A stretch of DNA of 64,000 bases from Holophagae bacterium. GTDB taxonomy: Bacteria > Acidobacteriota > Holophagae > Acanthopleuribacterales > Acanthopleuribacteraceae. The notes under the pieces are model-generated. The model was not told the origin of the DNA, did no database searches, and worked only from the letters and a program-made list of their open reading frames with translations. Where the stretch lies: NCBI GenBank assembly GCA_029263455.1, contig JAJCXM010000025.1:1-64000 (forward strand). Direction: 5' to 3'. The stretch's first letter is position 1, and each line of letters opens with the position of its first letter. A program made the position numbers and the translations under genes. Positions 35,413-43,999 of the stretch are shown here, in pieces.

Positions 35413-35937
35413 ATGTACGAACGTCACGAAAACGAGCAATACTTCTTCGACCAAGCAACCATTGGAACGCTGGCCTCTTTCGTAGCTCAGTATCAGTCTG
35501 TCTGTTGTTTGTGTACGCCGATGCTTGCCAAGAACTTAAACCACAACTCACTAGACGTGACCGTACTCGATAAGGACCAGCGGTTTTCGGACATTCCTGG
35601 TTTTCGGGACTACAACTTATACGAGCCGGAGTGGATAGATAAGGCGTTTGATCTCATCATCTGTGACCCGCCGTTCTTTAATGTTTCCTTGTCACAGCTG
35701 TTCAAAGCCATTCGCATGTTGAGCCATAACAACCTGCAGCAGCCTTTGATGATCAGTTACCTGAAACGTCGTGGATCGGCCATTACAGGAACATTTGCGG
35801 CCTTTGACTTGAAACCGTCCGGTTACTTTCCTGGCTACCAAACCGTTCAAAGCTGTGATCGCAATCAGATCGAGTTTTTCACCAATTTGAGCGACGTTAT
35901 CTTGGCCCCTTTGCAGACCGGGCCGGAAGTTACGTGA
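35413..35937 (+). CDS. Methyltransferase of the EEF1AKMT1/N6-Mlase type (PF10237-like)
   Basis: A 174-residue SAM-dependent methyltransferase. Segments match the pattern of PF10237 (eukaryotic EFM5/EEF1AKMT1 and N6-adenine MTase-like): NEQYFFDQATIGTLASFVA, CCLCTPMLAKNL, TVLDKDQRFSDIPGFRDYNL and the catalytic DLIICDPPFFNVSL (DPPF motif). In eukaryotes this family methylates lysine in elongation factor 1A; the bacterial target is unknown. The frame opens with TTG at 35371; ATG 35413 (MYERHENEQ) has AGGA eight bases upstream and is preferred. The stop is three bases before the facing kinase gene ends. Confidence 0.7.
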   Translation: MYERHENEQYFFDQATIGTLASFVAQYQSVCCLCTPMLAKNLNHNSLDVTVLDKDQRFSDIPGFRDYNLYEPEWIDKAFDLIICDPPFFNVSLSQLFKAIRMLSHNNLQQPLMISYLKRRGSAITGTFAAFDLKPSGYFPGYQTVQSCDRNQIEFFTNLSDVILAPLQTGPEVT

Positions 35938-35940
35938 CGC

Positions 35941-38526
35941 CTACTTCGATGGGTGCCAGCGTTTGCGTTCCAGTTCCTCTTTCCAGCGATCGGGAAGCAC
36001 GGCTGCAAAATCGTCCGCACAATCAGCCCATAAAATAGAGTCATTGGATTCCACCAGCCATTGATCAAATCCTTTGTCCACACTGTTGCGGTTAAGTCTT
36101 GCTTCGTGCAGAAGCTGCACAAATTTCAAACTTGCTTCGTCAGCTTCGCCCAAAGTGAGGCAACTAGTCGACTTGTCCCAATCGCCAATGGCTGCAAAGC
36201 CTGCCGCCAATGACGACCACAGTATTGGGCTTTCCGGTTTCCCTTCAAGCAGCCGGCGTTCCAATAACTCGCGGGCCTCGTTATGGCGGCCCAATCGAAT
36301 AAGCGAGGATACGTAATAGCGTTCGGTATGCAAGGCTGTAAAGCTGGCATAACCAGTTTGTTGGTAACGCCACTGCATACAAGTCTTTAGGACTGGCTCG
36401 GCAAGCTCAGCTTTGCCATATACGAGATAAAAGTAGCCAAGATTGTGGGCGACAAGCATGGTCAAGGGCACTGAATCGCCTAAATGCTCAACAGCTATTT
36501 CAAACGCTTTTTCTTGGGTGCGAATGGCGTGATCAACATCGCGGCGCAAGGTCGTCGTTGCGTATTCGTTCATGACGCTGATGGTCTGATAGTCATGTGG
36601 ACCGAATATGCGTGGATTCTCTTCAAGCAACTCTTCCAAGTATTGAATGCCCTCATCGTAATGATCCGTCTGCACCAGGCACGACGCCAGGTTAGATTTG
36701 AGAATCAATGCGTCGGGGTTATCGGATCCGTGCTGAGCGATGTGGGTCTCGTACACGCGACGCATGTGTGGTTCAGAAAGGCCTGGCTGATCCATGGCCC
36801 CGTAAATGGCGGCCAACAAATTAATGATCACCAATGTATCCTTGTGATCGGGGCCAAACACTTGTTCGTGACGCGAAACCAACGAGGGCAACAACGTTAA
36901 GGCTGTTTCATATTCTTCCATGTCGTAGAGTAGGATGCCGGCAACGTATTCGGCATTTAGCGTCTGCTCGTGCAGTGGTCCCAATTCACGATTTGCTTTG
37001 TTGACGGCTACATCGATAATGCCACTGGCCTCATTGAACAATCCCAGCATGATGTAGGTTTCGGCCAAGGTCGCGCGAATCTCAATTTCGACGGCGGTAT
37101 CCTGCGAATCCGATTCATTTAGCGCGCGTTCGGCACCTTCTAAGACATCTACCATGCGCGCGTCGCGACCCAACTCGCGGGGGTCGGCGGAGACCAACAT
37201 ATCCTTCAAGAAGTCATTGATCGCTTGCGCGCGCCTGGTCTCTTCGTCGGCTCTCGTAAGAGCGCGCTCTGCGCGGATATAACCGACGCCTGCCGCCACG
37301 CCGCCGCCGATCAGACTCAATACAACGATAACGGCCGCTCCCACTAAGTAACGATGGCGGGCAATGTACTTTCGCACAAGGTAAAGCGCATTTGGCGGGT
37401 GGGCCAAAACGGGCCGACCTTCAAGGTAACGCTGGAAATCAGCTGCAAGGTCAGAAGCGCTGGGGTAACGCAGGTCGCGTTCCTTAGCTGTCGCCTTTTT
37501 CACAATCAAGTTCAGGTCGCCTTTGAGTAGCCGTTGTAAAGATTGCGCTTCAAGGTTTCTGGCCAGAATGATCTTCTTTTTGTCTTTCGATTCCAGAGCG
37601 GCAAATCGTTTCGACATGGAAGGCGGCTCGCGATTAAGAATCGACTGCATCACTTCAAAAATAGAAACGTCGCCAAAAACAAACGGCTTCTCGCCACACA
37701 ATAGCTCGTAGCAAATCATGCCCAGCGCATAAATGTCGGTTCTAAGATCCACATCATCGGCATGGTTGACCTGTTCAGGGCTCATGTAGGCAGGTGTGCC
37801 CAAGATAGAGCCGGTTTTAGTACGTGCGGCCTCTTCATCTCCCAGGGGATCCAAGGCCTTAACAATGCCAAAATCAATAATTTTGGGCGTGGCAGATTCC
37901 GATTCCCATTGCACCATGATGTTGGAAGGTTTGAGGTCTCTATGGATTAGACCGCGCATGTGTGCGTGGTGCACGCCTTCACACACTTTGATCATCAGCC
38001 GTAAGCGTTCATCAATATTGAGTTGGTTTTCGTCGGCAAATTTGATAAGTGGATGCCCGTCGACGTATTCCATGGCGAAGAAAGGCAAACCGTTTTCGGT
38101 TGTTCCTGCGTCAAAGAGTTTGGCGATGTAGGAATGCTCTAATCGCGCTAATGCTTGCCGTTCCAGCAACATACGCCCCGCATTGTCTTTACCGAATTGA
38201 TTGATAATTTTGAGGGCCACCAAACGTTGCACGGGTTCTTTTTGTTCGGCGAGGAAGACCTCACCCATGCCGCCCATGCCCAGCAAGCGAATGAGTCTGT
38301 ACTGATCTATCCAGTCTCCAACTTCGGTGGTCTCGCCATGGATAGCCGCCAAATTGGGTCCGACAATGGTTTCGGCCGTGTCTGAGGAGAGTAGGGCTTC
38401 GACCTCATTTCGGAGTGCGCTGTCGTCGCCGCAAGCCTGGTCCAGGAACTGAGTACGTGCCTCACCGGAAAGTTCCACCGCCTGCATAAATACATCTTTG
38501 AGACGGTTCCATTGTGTTTGCGACAT
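35941..38526 (-). CDS. Membrane-anchored Ser/Thr protein kinase with TPR repeats
   Basis: An 861-residue TPR-kinase. N-terminal region QWNRLKDVFMQAVELSGEAR resembles the one at 7317. Kinase domain about 77-360: GMGGMGEVFLAE, VALKI (Lys 106), LIHRDLKPSNIMV (HRD 195-197), KIIDFG (216-220) and YMSPEQ. A transmembrane helix (LVGAAVIVVLSLIGGGVAAG) lies near residues 395-415, with a charged linker, then TPR units (for example LETLLEENPRIF region, YHNLGYFYLVYGKAELAE-like text). No sigma gene is adjacent; its neighbours are the methyltransferase (facing) and a long gap. Confidence 0.93.
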   Translation of the reverse strand: MSQTQWNRLKDVFMQAVELSGEARTQFLDQACGDDSALRNEVEALLSSDTAETIVGPNLAAIHGETTEVGDWIDQYRLIRLLGMGGMGEVFLAEQKEPVQRLVALKIINQFGKDNAGRMLLERQALARLEHSYIAKLFDAGTTENGLPFFAMEYVDGHPLIKFADENQLNIDERLRLMIKVCEGVHHAHMRGLIHRDLKPSNIMVQWESESATPKIIDFGIVKALDPLGDEEAARTKTGSILGTPAYMSPEQVNHADDVDLRTDIYALGMICYELLCGEKPFVFGDVSIFEVMQSILNREPPSMSKRFAALESKDKKKIILARNLEAQSLQRLLKGDLNLIVKKATAKERDLRYPSASDLAADFQRYLEGRPVLAHPPNALYLVRKYIARHRYLVGAAVIVVLSLIGGGVAAGVGYIRAERALTRADEETRRAQAINDFLKDMLVSADPRELGRDARMVDVLEGAERALNESDSQDTAVEIEIRATLAETYIMLGLFNEASGIIDVAVNKANRELGPLHEQTLNAEYVAGILLYDMEEYETALTLLPSLVSRHEQVFGPDHKDTLVIINLLAAIYGAMDQPGLSEPHMRRVYETHIAQHGSDNPDALILKSNLASCLVQTDHYDEGIQYLEELLEENPRIFGPHDYQTISVMNEYATTTLRRDVDHAIRTQEKAFEIAVEHLGDSVPLTMLVAHNLGYFYLVYGKAELAEPVLKTCMQWRYQQTGYASFTALHTERYYVSSLIRLGRHNEARELLERRLLEGKPESPILWSSLAAGFAAIGDWDKSTSCLTLGEADEASLKFVQLLHEARLNRNSVDKGFDQWLVESNDSILWADCADDFAAVLPDRWKEELERKRWHPSK

Positions 38527-39008
38527 ACCTGTTCACCTAGCGTTGAAGCCCTATTTAATCACGTGCATGATGGACGTGACATGGGAGCTCCCAAAAAAGG
38601 CGCAGGCGATGGGCACGAAATGCCAAATTTCATGTACGAATTTGGAAGGTTTAGCTTTTGTAACTGACGATTAGTGCGGATCTAGAGCTTTATGAACATA
38701 ACTGGTCGAATGAGTCTAGATAACAAAATGTACGAAAATCTGAATTTTCCGGAATATGAACAATGGTGTTGAGTCAGGACGATTCGTGACTAATGTCACG
38801 CCCTGCGATGACGAATGTCGCTTGAATGGACGAAGGAATAAAATTAACCTCAGCATTATATTTATGTTGAGAGACTATCTTGACGATAACGGAGGTATCA
38901 TCAAAACGAGATACCTTGAGTCCGACGCAGGCGTCGACTTTTCTGGGCTTAACATCGCAACCTATTACCCCGTCCAGTGATAACTAGAAACAGCTAAGTA
39001 GATAGAAC
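38527..39008. other. Divergent intergenic region between kinase and hybrid histidine kinase
   Basis: This 482-bp region must carry promoters in both directions. A 10-bp palindrome GGGAGCTCCC lies at about 38585-38594 next to a run of six A. The motif ATGTACGAA occurs twice (near 38632 and 38729). I see no convincing gene. Confidence 0.4.
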
Positions 39009-42000
39009 TTGATTCTTACTTCAAATAGCCATTTCGCTAAGCCAAATCTATTGGCGTTTTCGAGGATCGCCGCGTGGATCGTCGCGTTACTTTCGATCGT
39101 CGTTCTTTGCGCCTGGATATTTGAAGTACAGTTGATCAAGAGCGTTGCCCCTAATTTTGTGACCATGAAATCCAATACCGCTTTGGCGTTTTTGTTTTCG
39201 GCGGCTTCATTATGGTTGTTGCAGACTGAAAAATCCGTGAAGAAGTCGAGGTTGGCGTCGCGAATTTGTTCGTTGACTGTCTTTGTCATTAGTTTAGTAA
39301 CTATATTGGAGTACCTATTTGGTCTCAACTTAGGCATAGACCAGATTTTGTTTCAAGATGATCCCAATTCACTTAATACGCATTCACCAGGTCGAATGTC
39401 GCCAGCCACGTCCTTTAATTTTTTTGTCCTGAGTGCGGCTATTTTTTGTTTGGACTGGCGGCCTAAAGTCTCTTATCCTCTGACCCTGGTGGTATTGATC
39501 GTCTCGTTGATCGCGGTATTGGGATATGCTTATGGTGTACATTCTCTGTACGAAGTTAGTTTTTATTCGTCCATGGCGATCCACACAGCTGGCGCGTTCA
39601 CGTTGTTGTCACTTGGACTGCTCGCCTCGCGACCAGAAATTGGATTTACGCAGGTTGTTGTCAGCGAATTCGCCGGTGGCATCGTTGCTCGTCGCTTGTT
39701 GTTGGTGATCCCCCTAGTGCTTTTTGTGCTTGGACTATTGCGCCATGCAGGGGAAGTACAAGGTTATTATGACGGATCTTTTGGCGTGGCTTTGATGGTA
39801 ACGATAAGCATTGCCACAGCGATGTTTTTAACAGCTTGGACGGCTCAGATCGTTCACCGCCTCGATTTGCAACGGGCTCATTCGCTGGAAGAAGTGAGGG
39901 CTTCTCGCGAATGGCTCAATCATGTGGTTTACAGCATGGGTGAAGCCGTTATTACAACGGATGATCATCGTCGTGTCAGATTAATGAATGCTGTGGCAGA
40001 GGAGCTAACCGGATGGTCGGAGAGGGAAGCTTCGGGACGAACGATTAGTGAAATTTTCGTCATTTCAGACGAGCAAACGGGCCAGGTTCTTGAGGATCCC
40101 GTAACCCAAGTGCTGCAAAAAAGATCGATTGAACGTCAGTTCGACCATATTCAATTGACGTCGCGGCAGGGGGTTAAGAGACCTATTGCTGATAGCGGCG
40201 CACCTGTTCTTGACGCCCACCAAAAACTTATGGGAGCCGTATTGGTTTTCAGAGATCGAACGGAAGAACGCGCGGCGGAAAGAGCGGTATCCGAAGCACG
40301 CAAATTTGCTGAGAGCATTGTTACTACCATTAACCAACCTATTCTCGTATTGGACCACCAATTACGAGTGATGGCGGCCAATCCAGCGTACTATCGCGCC
40401 TTTCAGGAATGCGCAAAAGAAACGATTGGAGCTAACTTCTTCAACCTGGGTGCCGGTCATTGGGATGTAGGTGAAGTTCGCCAAAACCTTAGCTCCATTC
40501 TGCCTCTTAATACGACGTTGGAAGGATTTCAGATTGAGCAGACATTTGCCAAGATTGGGCGACGGATCTTAAAACTGAATGCCCGACGAATTTACCGACA
40601 AGAAAACGAAACAGACACATTGCTTGTCACGATCGACGATTATACGGCACGTTACCGCGCCGAAAGCAAATTCCGTGACCTACTAGAATCGGCACCTGAT
40701 CCCATGATCATCATCAATGAAGAGGGTGAAATTGAGCTCTTGAATCGGCAAACTGAACATGTGTTTGGATACGATCGCGGAGAGTTAATAGGTAAGCCCA
40801 TCGAGTGTCTTATCCCTCCGCGTTTTCGCGAAAATCACCCAAGCTTCCGTGCCCAATATCTAAAAGATGCGGTGACGCGAAAAATGGGACAAGGTGCTCA
40901 ACTTTATGGTTATCGGAAGAATGGAGAAGAGTTCCCGATCGACACCAGCCTTGGGCCGCTGATAACCGATGACGGTGTGCTTGTTTCCTGTGCGATTCGC
41001 GATGTTTCTGATCGCAAGAATTTGGAAGAACGCTATTTTCAGGCACAAAAAATGGAAGCTGTTGGCAAACTAGCTGGGGGTATTGCCCATGATTTCAACA
41101 ACCTGTTGACTGTTATTATCGGCTATGGTGAGTTGGTATTGACCCATATGGCGAAGGACGATTCGCAACGAGATTCAATGGAATCGATTTACGAAGCGGG
41201 TGGCCGAGCGGCAGCGTTGACGAGACAACTACTTGCTTTTAGTCGACAGACGCTAATCGAACCAAAGAACCTAGATCTTAATGCCGTTGTGGCCGACACA
41301 GAAAAGATGCTCAGCCGCCTTATTCCTGAAGACATTACACTAACGACGCTCTTTGACCGAGATATTCAGTTGATCTGTGTTGATCCAGGCCAAATTGGAC
41401 AGATCCTTATGAACTTGGCAGTCAACGCCTGCGACGCGATGCCGAAAGGTGGTCAACTCACCATTGAAACGCATCATGTAGAATTCGATCAAGGCTATGT
41501 CAGTCAACATCCACAAATTAAGGTGGGTAATTATGTTCGGTTGACCGTTTCTGATACCGGATTTGGAATGGCGCCTGATATAAAAGCCAAAATATTTGAG
41601 CCCTTCTTTACGACCAAAGGAATCGGTAAGGGAACAGGTTTGGGGCTTTCGACCGTGTATGGCATGGTTAAGCAAAGCCTTGGTTCTATCGAAGTGTACA
41701 GTGAGGTTGGCGTAGGAACGACATTCAAACTCTATTTTCCGACCGTTAGCGCTGGTGCAGTCCTATCGCAGCCTGAAAAAGTGAAGCCTTCTGCCAAAAC
41801 GGGAACGGAAACGGTTCTTCTAGTTGAAGACGAAGAAGGCGTGCGCAAATTCACAAAACTAGCCCTGGAATCCTATGGCTATAAGGTGGTCGAAGCAGAA
41901 AATGGGGCGCGTGCTTTGGCACTTGCCAACCGATATGTAGGTACCCTGAATCTGTTGATGACTGACATCGTCATGCCCGAAATGAGCGGTCGTGAGTTGT

Positions 42001-42173
42001 CCGAGAAACTAGCTGAAAAATTTCCAAATCTAAAGAAACTTTACGTCAGTGGTTACACCGATGACACCATCGTTCGCCATGGCCTATTGAATGCGGGATC
42101 ATCCTTTTTGCAGAAACCGTATTCGGTGCATGTTTTGGCTCGTCGTGTCCGCGACGTCCTAGATATGCAATAA
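39009..42173 (+). CDS. Hybrid sensor histidine kinase with multi-span membrane sensor and PAS domains
   Basis: A 1054-residue hybrid kinase. Residues 1-290 hold about seven transmembrane helices (for example IAAWIVALLSIVVLCAWIF, PLTLVVLIVSLIAVLGYAYG), then three PAS regions (EWLNHVVYSMGEAVITTDD near 300; AESIVTTINQPILVLDHQL; KFRDLLESAPDPMIIINEEG). The HisKA box LAGGIAHDFNNLLTVI has the phosphoacceptor His at 694. The ATPase domain shows NLAVNACDAMPKGG, DTGFGMAP and GKGTGLGLSTVYG. A C-terminal receiver has LLVEDEEG, LLMTDIVMPEMSG (Asp 986), SGYTDD and LQKPYS. The TTG start at 39009 has no clear ribosome-binding site, but no later start would keep the first helix. A receiver on the same chain plus the lone regulator at 34610 could form a relay. 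Confidence 0.9.
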   Translation: MILTSNSHFAKPNLLAFSRIAAWIVALLSIVVLCAWIFEVQLIKSVAPNFVTMKSNTALAFLFSAASLWLLQTEKSVKKSRLASRICSLTVFVISLVTILEYLFGLNLGIDQILFQDDPNSLNTHSPGRMSPATSFNFFVLSAAIFCLDWRPKVSYPLTLVVLIVSLIAVLGYAYGVHSLYEVSFYSSMAIHTAGAFTLLSLGLLASRPEIGFTQVVVSEFAGGIVARRLLLVIPLVLFVLGLLRHAGEVQGYYDGSFGVALMVTISIATAMFLTAWTAQIVHRLDLQRAHSLEEVRASREWLNHVVYSMGEAVITTDDHRRVRLMNAVAEELTGWSEREASGRTISEIFVISDEQTGQVLEDPVTQVLQKRSIERQFDHIQLTSRQGVKRPIADSGAPVLDAHQKLMGAVLVFRDRTEERAAERAVSEARKFAESIVTTINQPILVLDHQLRVMAANPAYYRAFQECAKETIGANFFNLGAGHWDVGEVRQNLSSILPLNTTLEGFQIEQTFAKIGRRILKLNARRIYRQENETDTLLVTIDDYTARYRAESKFRDLLESAPDPMIIINEEGEIELLNRQTEHVFGYDRGELIGKPIECLIPPRFRENHPSFRAQYLKDAVTRKMGQGAQLYGYRKNGEEFPIDTSLGPLITDDGVLVSCAIRDVSDRKNLEERYFQAQKMEAVGKLAGGIAHDFNNLLTVIIGYGELVLTHMAKDDSQRDSMESIYEAGGRAAALTRQLLAFSRQTLIEPKNLDLNAVVADTEKMLSRLIPEDITLTTLFDRDIQLICVDPGQIGQILMNLAVNACDAMPKGGQLTIETHHVEFDQGYVSQHPQIKVGNYVRLTVSDTGFGMAPDIKAKIFEPFFTTKGIGKGTGLGLSTVYGMVKQSLGSIEVYSEVGVGTTFKLYFPTVSAGAVLSQPEKVKPSAKTGTETVLLVEDEEGVRKFTKLALESYGYKVVEAENGARALALANRYVGTLNLLMTDIVMPEMSGRELSEKLAEKFPNLKKLYVSGYTDDTIVRHGLLNAGSSFLQKPYSVHVLARRVRDVLDMQ

Positions 42174-42328
42174 AGTGCCTTAGAACGAACCCTCCTCTAT
42201 GTTTTTGCTTTATATGTAACTGAATTATGTCATTCGGATGTGGTGTAATGTGCGCCGAACGCTAACTTTTACGGTTATTGATACTTAATCGCGCTAGCAT
42301 GGTTCATCCGATCACGTTGGAGGATGGC

Positions 42329-43999
42329 ATGATTCAATTTGCGTGGGTTATTTCTGCACTATGGCTACAAGAAGTCAGTTTGCCACTGTCGGAGTATGAG
42401 GCGCTGTGGCGGCGTGTACATCCCTCTGAGTTTCAGGTTAATGATGAGCGTGAAGCAGCCATCATCGAACGCGCCGATGTACAGATGACCATTGACAAGG
42501 ATCGCGTGCGTCTTAAAACCAAGTACCGAATTCGCGTCGTGCATAAACAAAAAGTCCGATTGTCGCTTGGTTCGGGACGCTTGGTCTCCATCGATTCCCA
42601 TGGCTCCGCTATCTTTGTTGAGCGTTCCGACGATACAAATCAATGGGTTGTTGATGAAGAAGCTGGCGTTTACGACGTTTCTGCGGACATGGTTTTGCCG
42701 CTCACACCGCTGACGTCTACGGCTCGTGCATCCTCTCAGATTGAGTGGCTAGCTCCAGTGGCTGGCGCTATTCGGGTGCAATTGAAGCTACCCGAAGATA
42801 TGGAAATCGCCTGCGATAAAGGTGGAGTCATGCTGGAGGGAGACTCTCCGATTCTGATTGCTGAGTCTGGTGAACCGCTAATTCTGCATGTGGGCAACCG
42901 CCGCCAACAGGAGGAGCAACAACCTTTTTCCTATCGAGCGCAAGTAACGGCATCGGATTCGGTGGCACGGACACGACGACAGATCCGCACCCAAATCAAC
43001 CTGATTAAACAGGGCGGCGAGTGGCAACCGCTTGTCATTCAGCTACCCGAAGGCGCAGAGCTGGCACGCATCGAAGCGCCCGACGAAGTAGGGCACACAG
43101 TGGAGGAGTCGCGCTTGACAGTTAATGTGCCCGTTGGTTTCGGTCGCATCTGTGACTTAGGCTTGGTGTTTCGCCTGGAACCAACGCAGTCGTTTCTTAA
43201 CCTTGTGCCGACCCCCGAAGGTGCCGTTCAGACTGAATGGTTAGTGGGAACGTTAATCGAAGGAGACGGCCTGTTGGTGTTAGTCGATAGCGGACGTACA
43301 CAGATTGTGAACAACACAGACGAACTCATAACGAGAATAAACCAGACGTTCTCCCGCTTCCATGCTCGTGGAAGTCAAGTGAGCGATTTCGGGACTGCCC
43401 TTGAAGCACAAACATCAGATGCCTTAGCTGAGTGGTCGGTGGAATGGTCTGAAACCGCTGAACTTCTGGCGCTGCGCATAGACACCGCTCACGTGCGTGT
43501 CACTTTGGGGTCTGCCGGTCATGCGCTCTACCAAGTGTGGTTTGAAGTATTCAACAACGGCGCGGGCCGCCTGGACTTCATGCTTCCTGAAGGCGCGCAA
43601 TGGACCAAAGTGATGCGAGACCAAACGGTTGTGCAGGCCGCGCAATTGGGCCGATCGATCAGTGTGCCCCTACGCGCCGCACCTGAAACAAAGCAGATCG
43701 TGTTCTGTTCCGCGATCGTGCCCTTAGATTTACCGAATGAAGGCTCATTCCGGCTAGCGCTTCCAGCCTGCTCGGCTCCTATGGCCCAAGTGCGTTTGGC
43801 TCTGATTTCGCCGCCTGGCTTTAAATTGAAGGCCAGTGCTGACAAACCGAACAGGCAATTCGCGCCACCTAGTCACGCTGAAATAATGTTTCCGCAGGGC
43901 TTTGAAGAGGTCGCGTACGGGTGGAATGCGATGGCAAGCCAGTTGGAACCGGTGACGATAGATGTTGATGTGAAAAACACGAGGGATGGCTGGCTATGA
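42329..43999 (+). CDS. Large exported protein of unknown function (first of a coupled pair)
   Basis: A 556-residue protein. A signal-like start (MIQFAWVISALWLQEV) is followed by SLPLSEYEALWRRVHPSE, then long beta-rich sequence (VQMTIDKDRVRLKTKYRIRV, LGSGRLVSIDSHGSAIFVE, EWLAPVAGAIRVQLKLPED). I recognise no named domain. The frame opens at 42278 with a TTG, but the ATG at 42329 has GGAGG five bases upstream (42319-42323) and precedes the signal, which decides the start. The next gene overlaps by 4 bp (ATGA) and starts with a similar motif, so the two are co-translated and probably assemble together. Confidence 0.7.
   Translation: MIQFAWVISALWLQEVSLPLSEYEALWRRVHPSEFQVNDEREAAIIERADVQMTIDKDRVRLKTKYRIRVVHKQKVRLSLGSGRLVSIDSHGSAIFVERSDDTNQWVVDEEAGVYDVSADMVLPLTPLTSTARASSQIEWLAPVAGAIRVQLKLPEDMEIACDKGGVMLEGDSPILIAESGEPLILHVGNRRQQEEQQPFSYRAQVTASDSVARTRRQIRTQINLIKQGGEWQPLVIQLPEGAELARIEAPDEVGHTVEESRLTVNVPVGFGRICDLGLVFRLEPTQSFLNLVPTPEGAVQTEWLVGTLIEGDGLLVLVDSGRTQIVNNTDELITRINQTFSRFHARGSQVSDFGTALEAQTSDALAEWSVEWSETAELLALRIDTAHVRVTLGSAGHALYQVWFEVFNNGAGRLDFMLPEGAQWTKVMRDQTVVQAAQLGRSISVPLRAAPETKQIVFCSAIVPLDLPNEGSFRLALPACSAPMAQVRLALISPPGFKLKASADKPNRQFAPPSHAEIMFPQGFEEVAYGWNAMASQLEPVTIDVDVKNTRDGWL

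Noticed and set aside
38756-38980. Short plus-strand frame before the hybrid histidine kinase
   Set aside because: It has no ribosome-binding site and no recognisable motif, and sits in the divergent promoter region.
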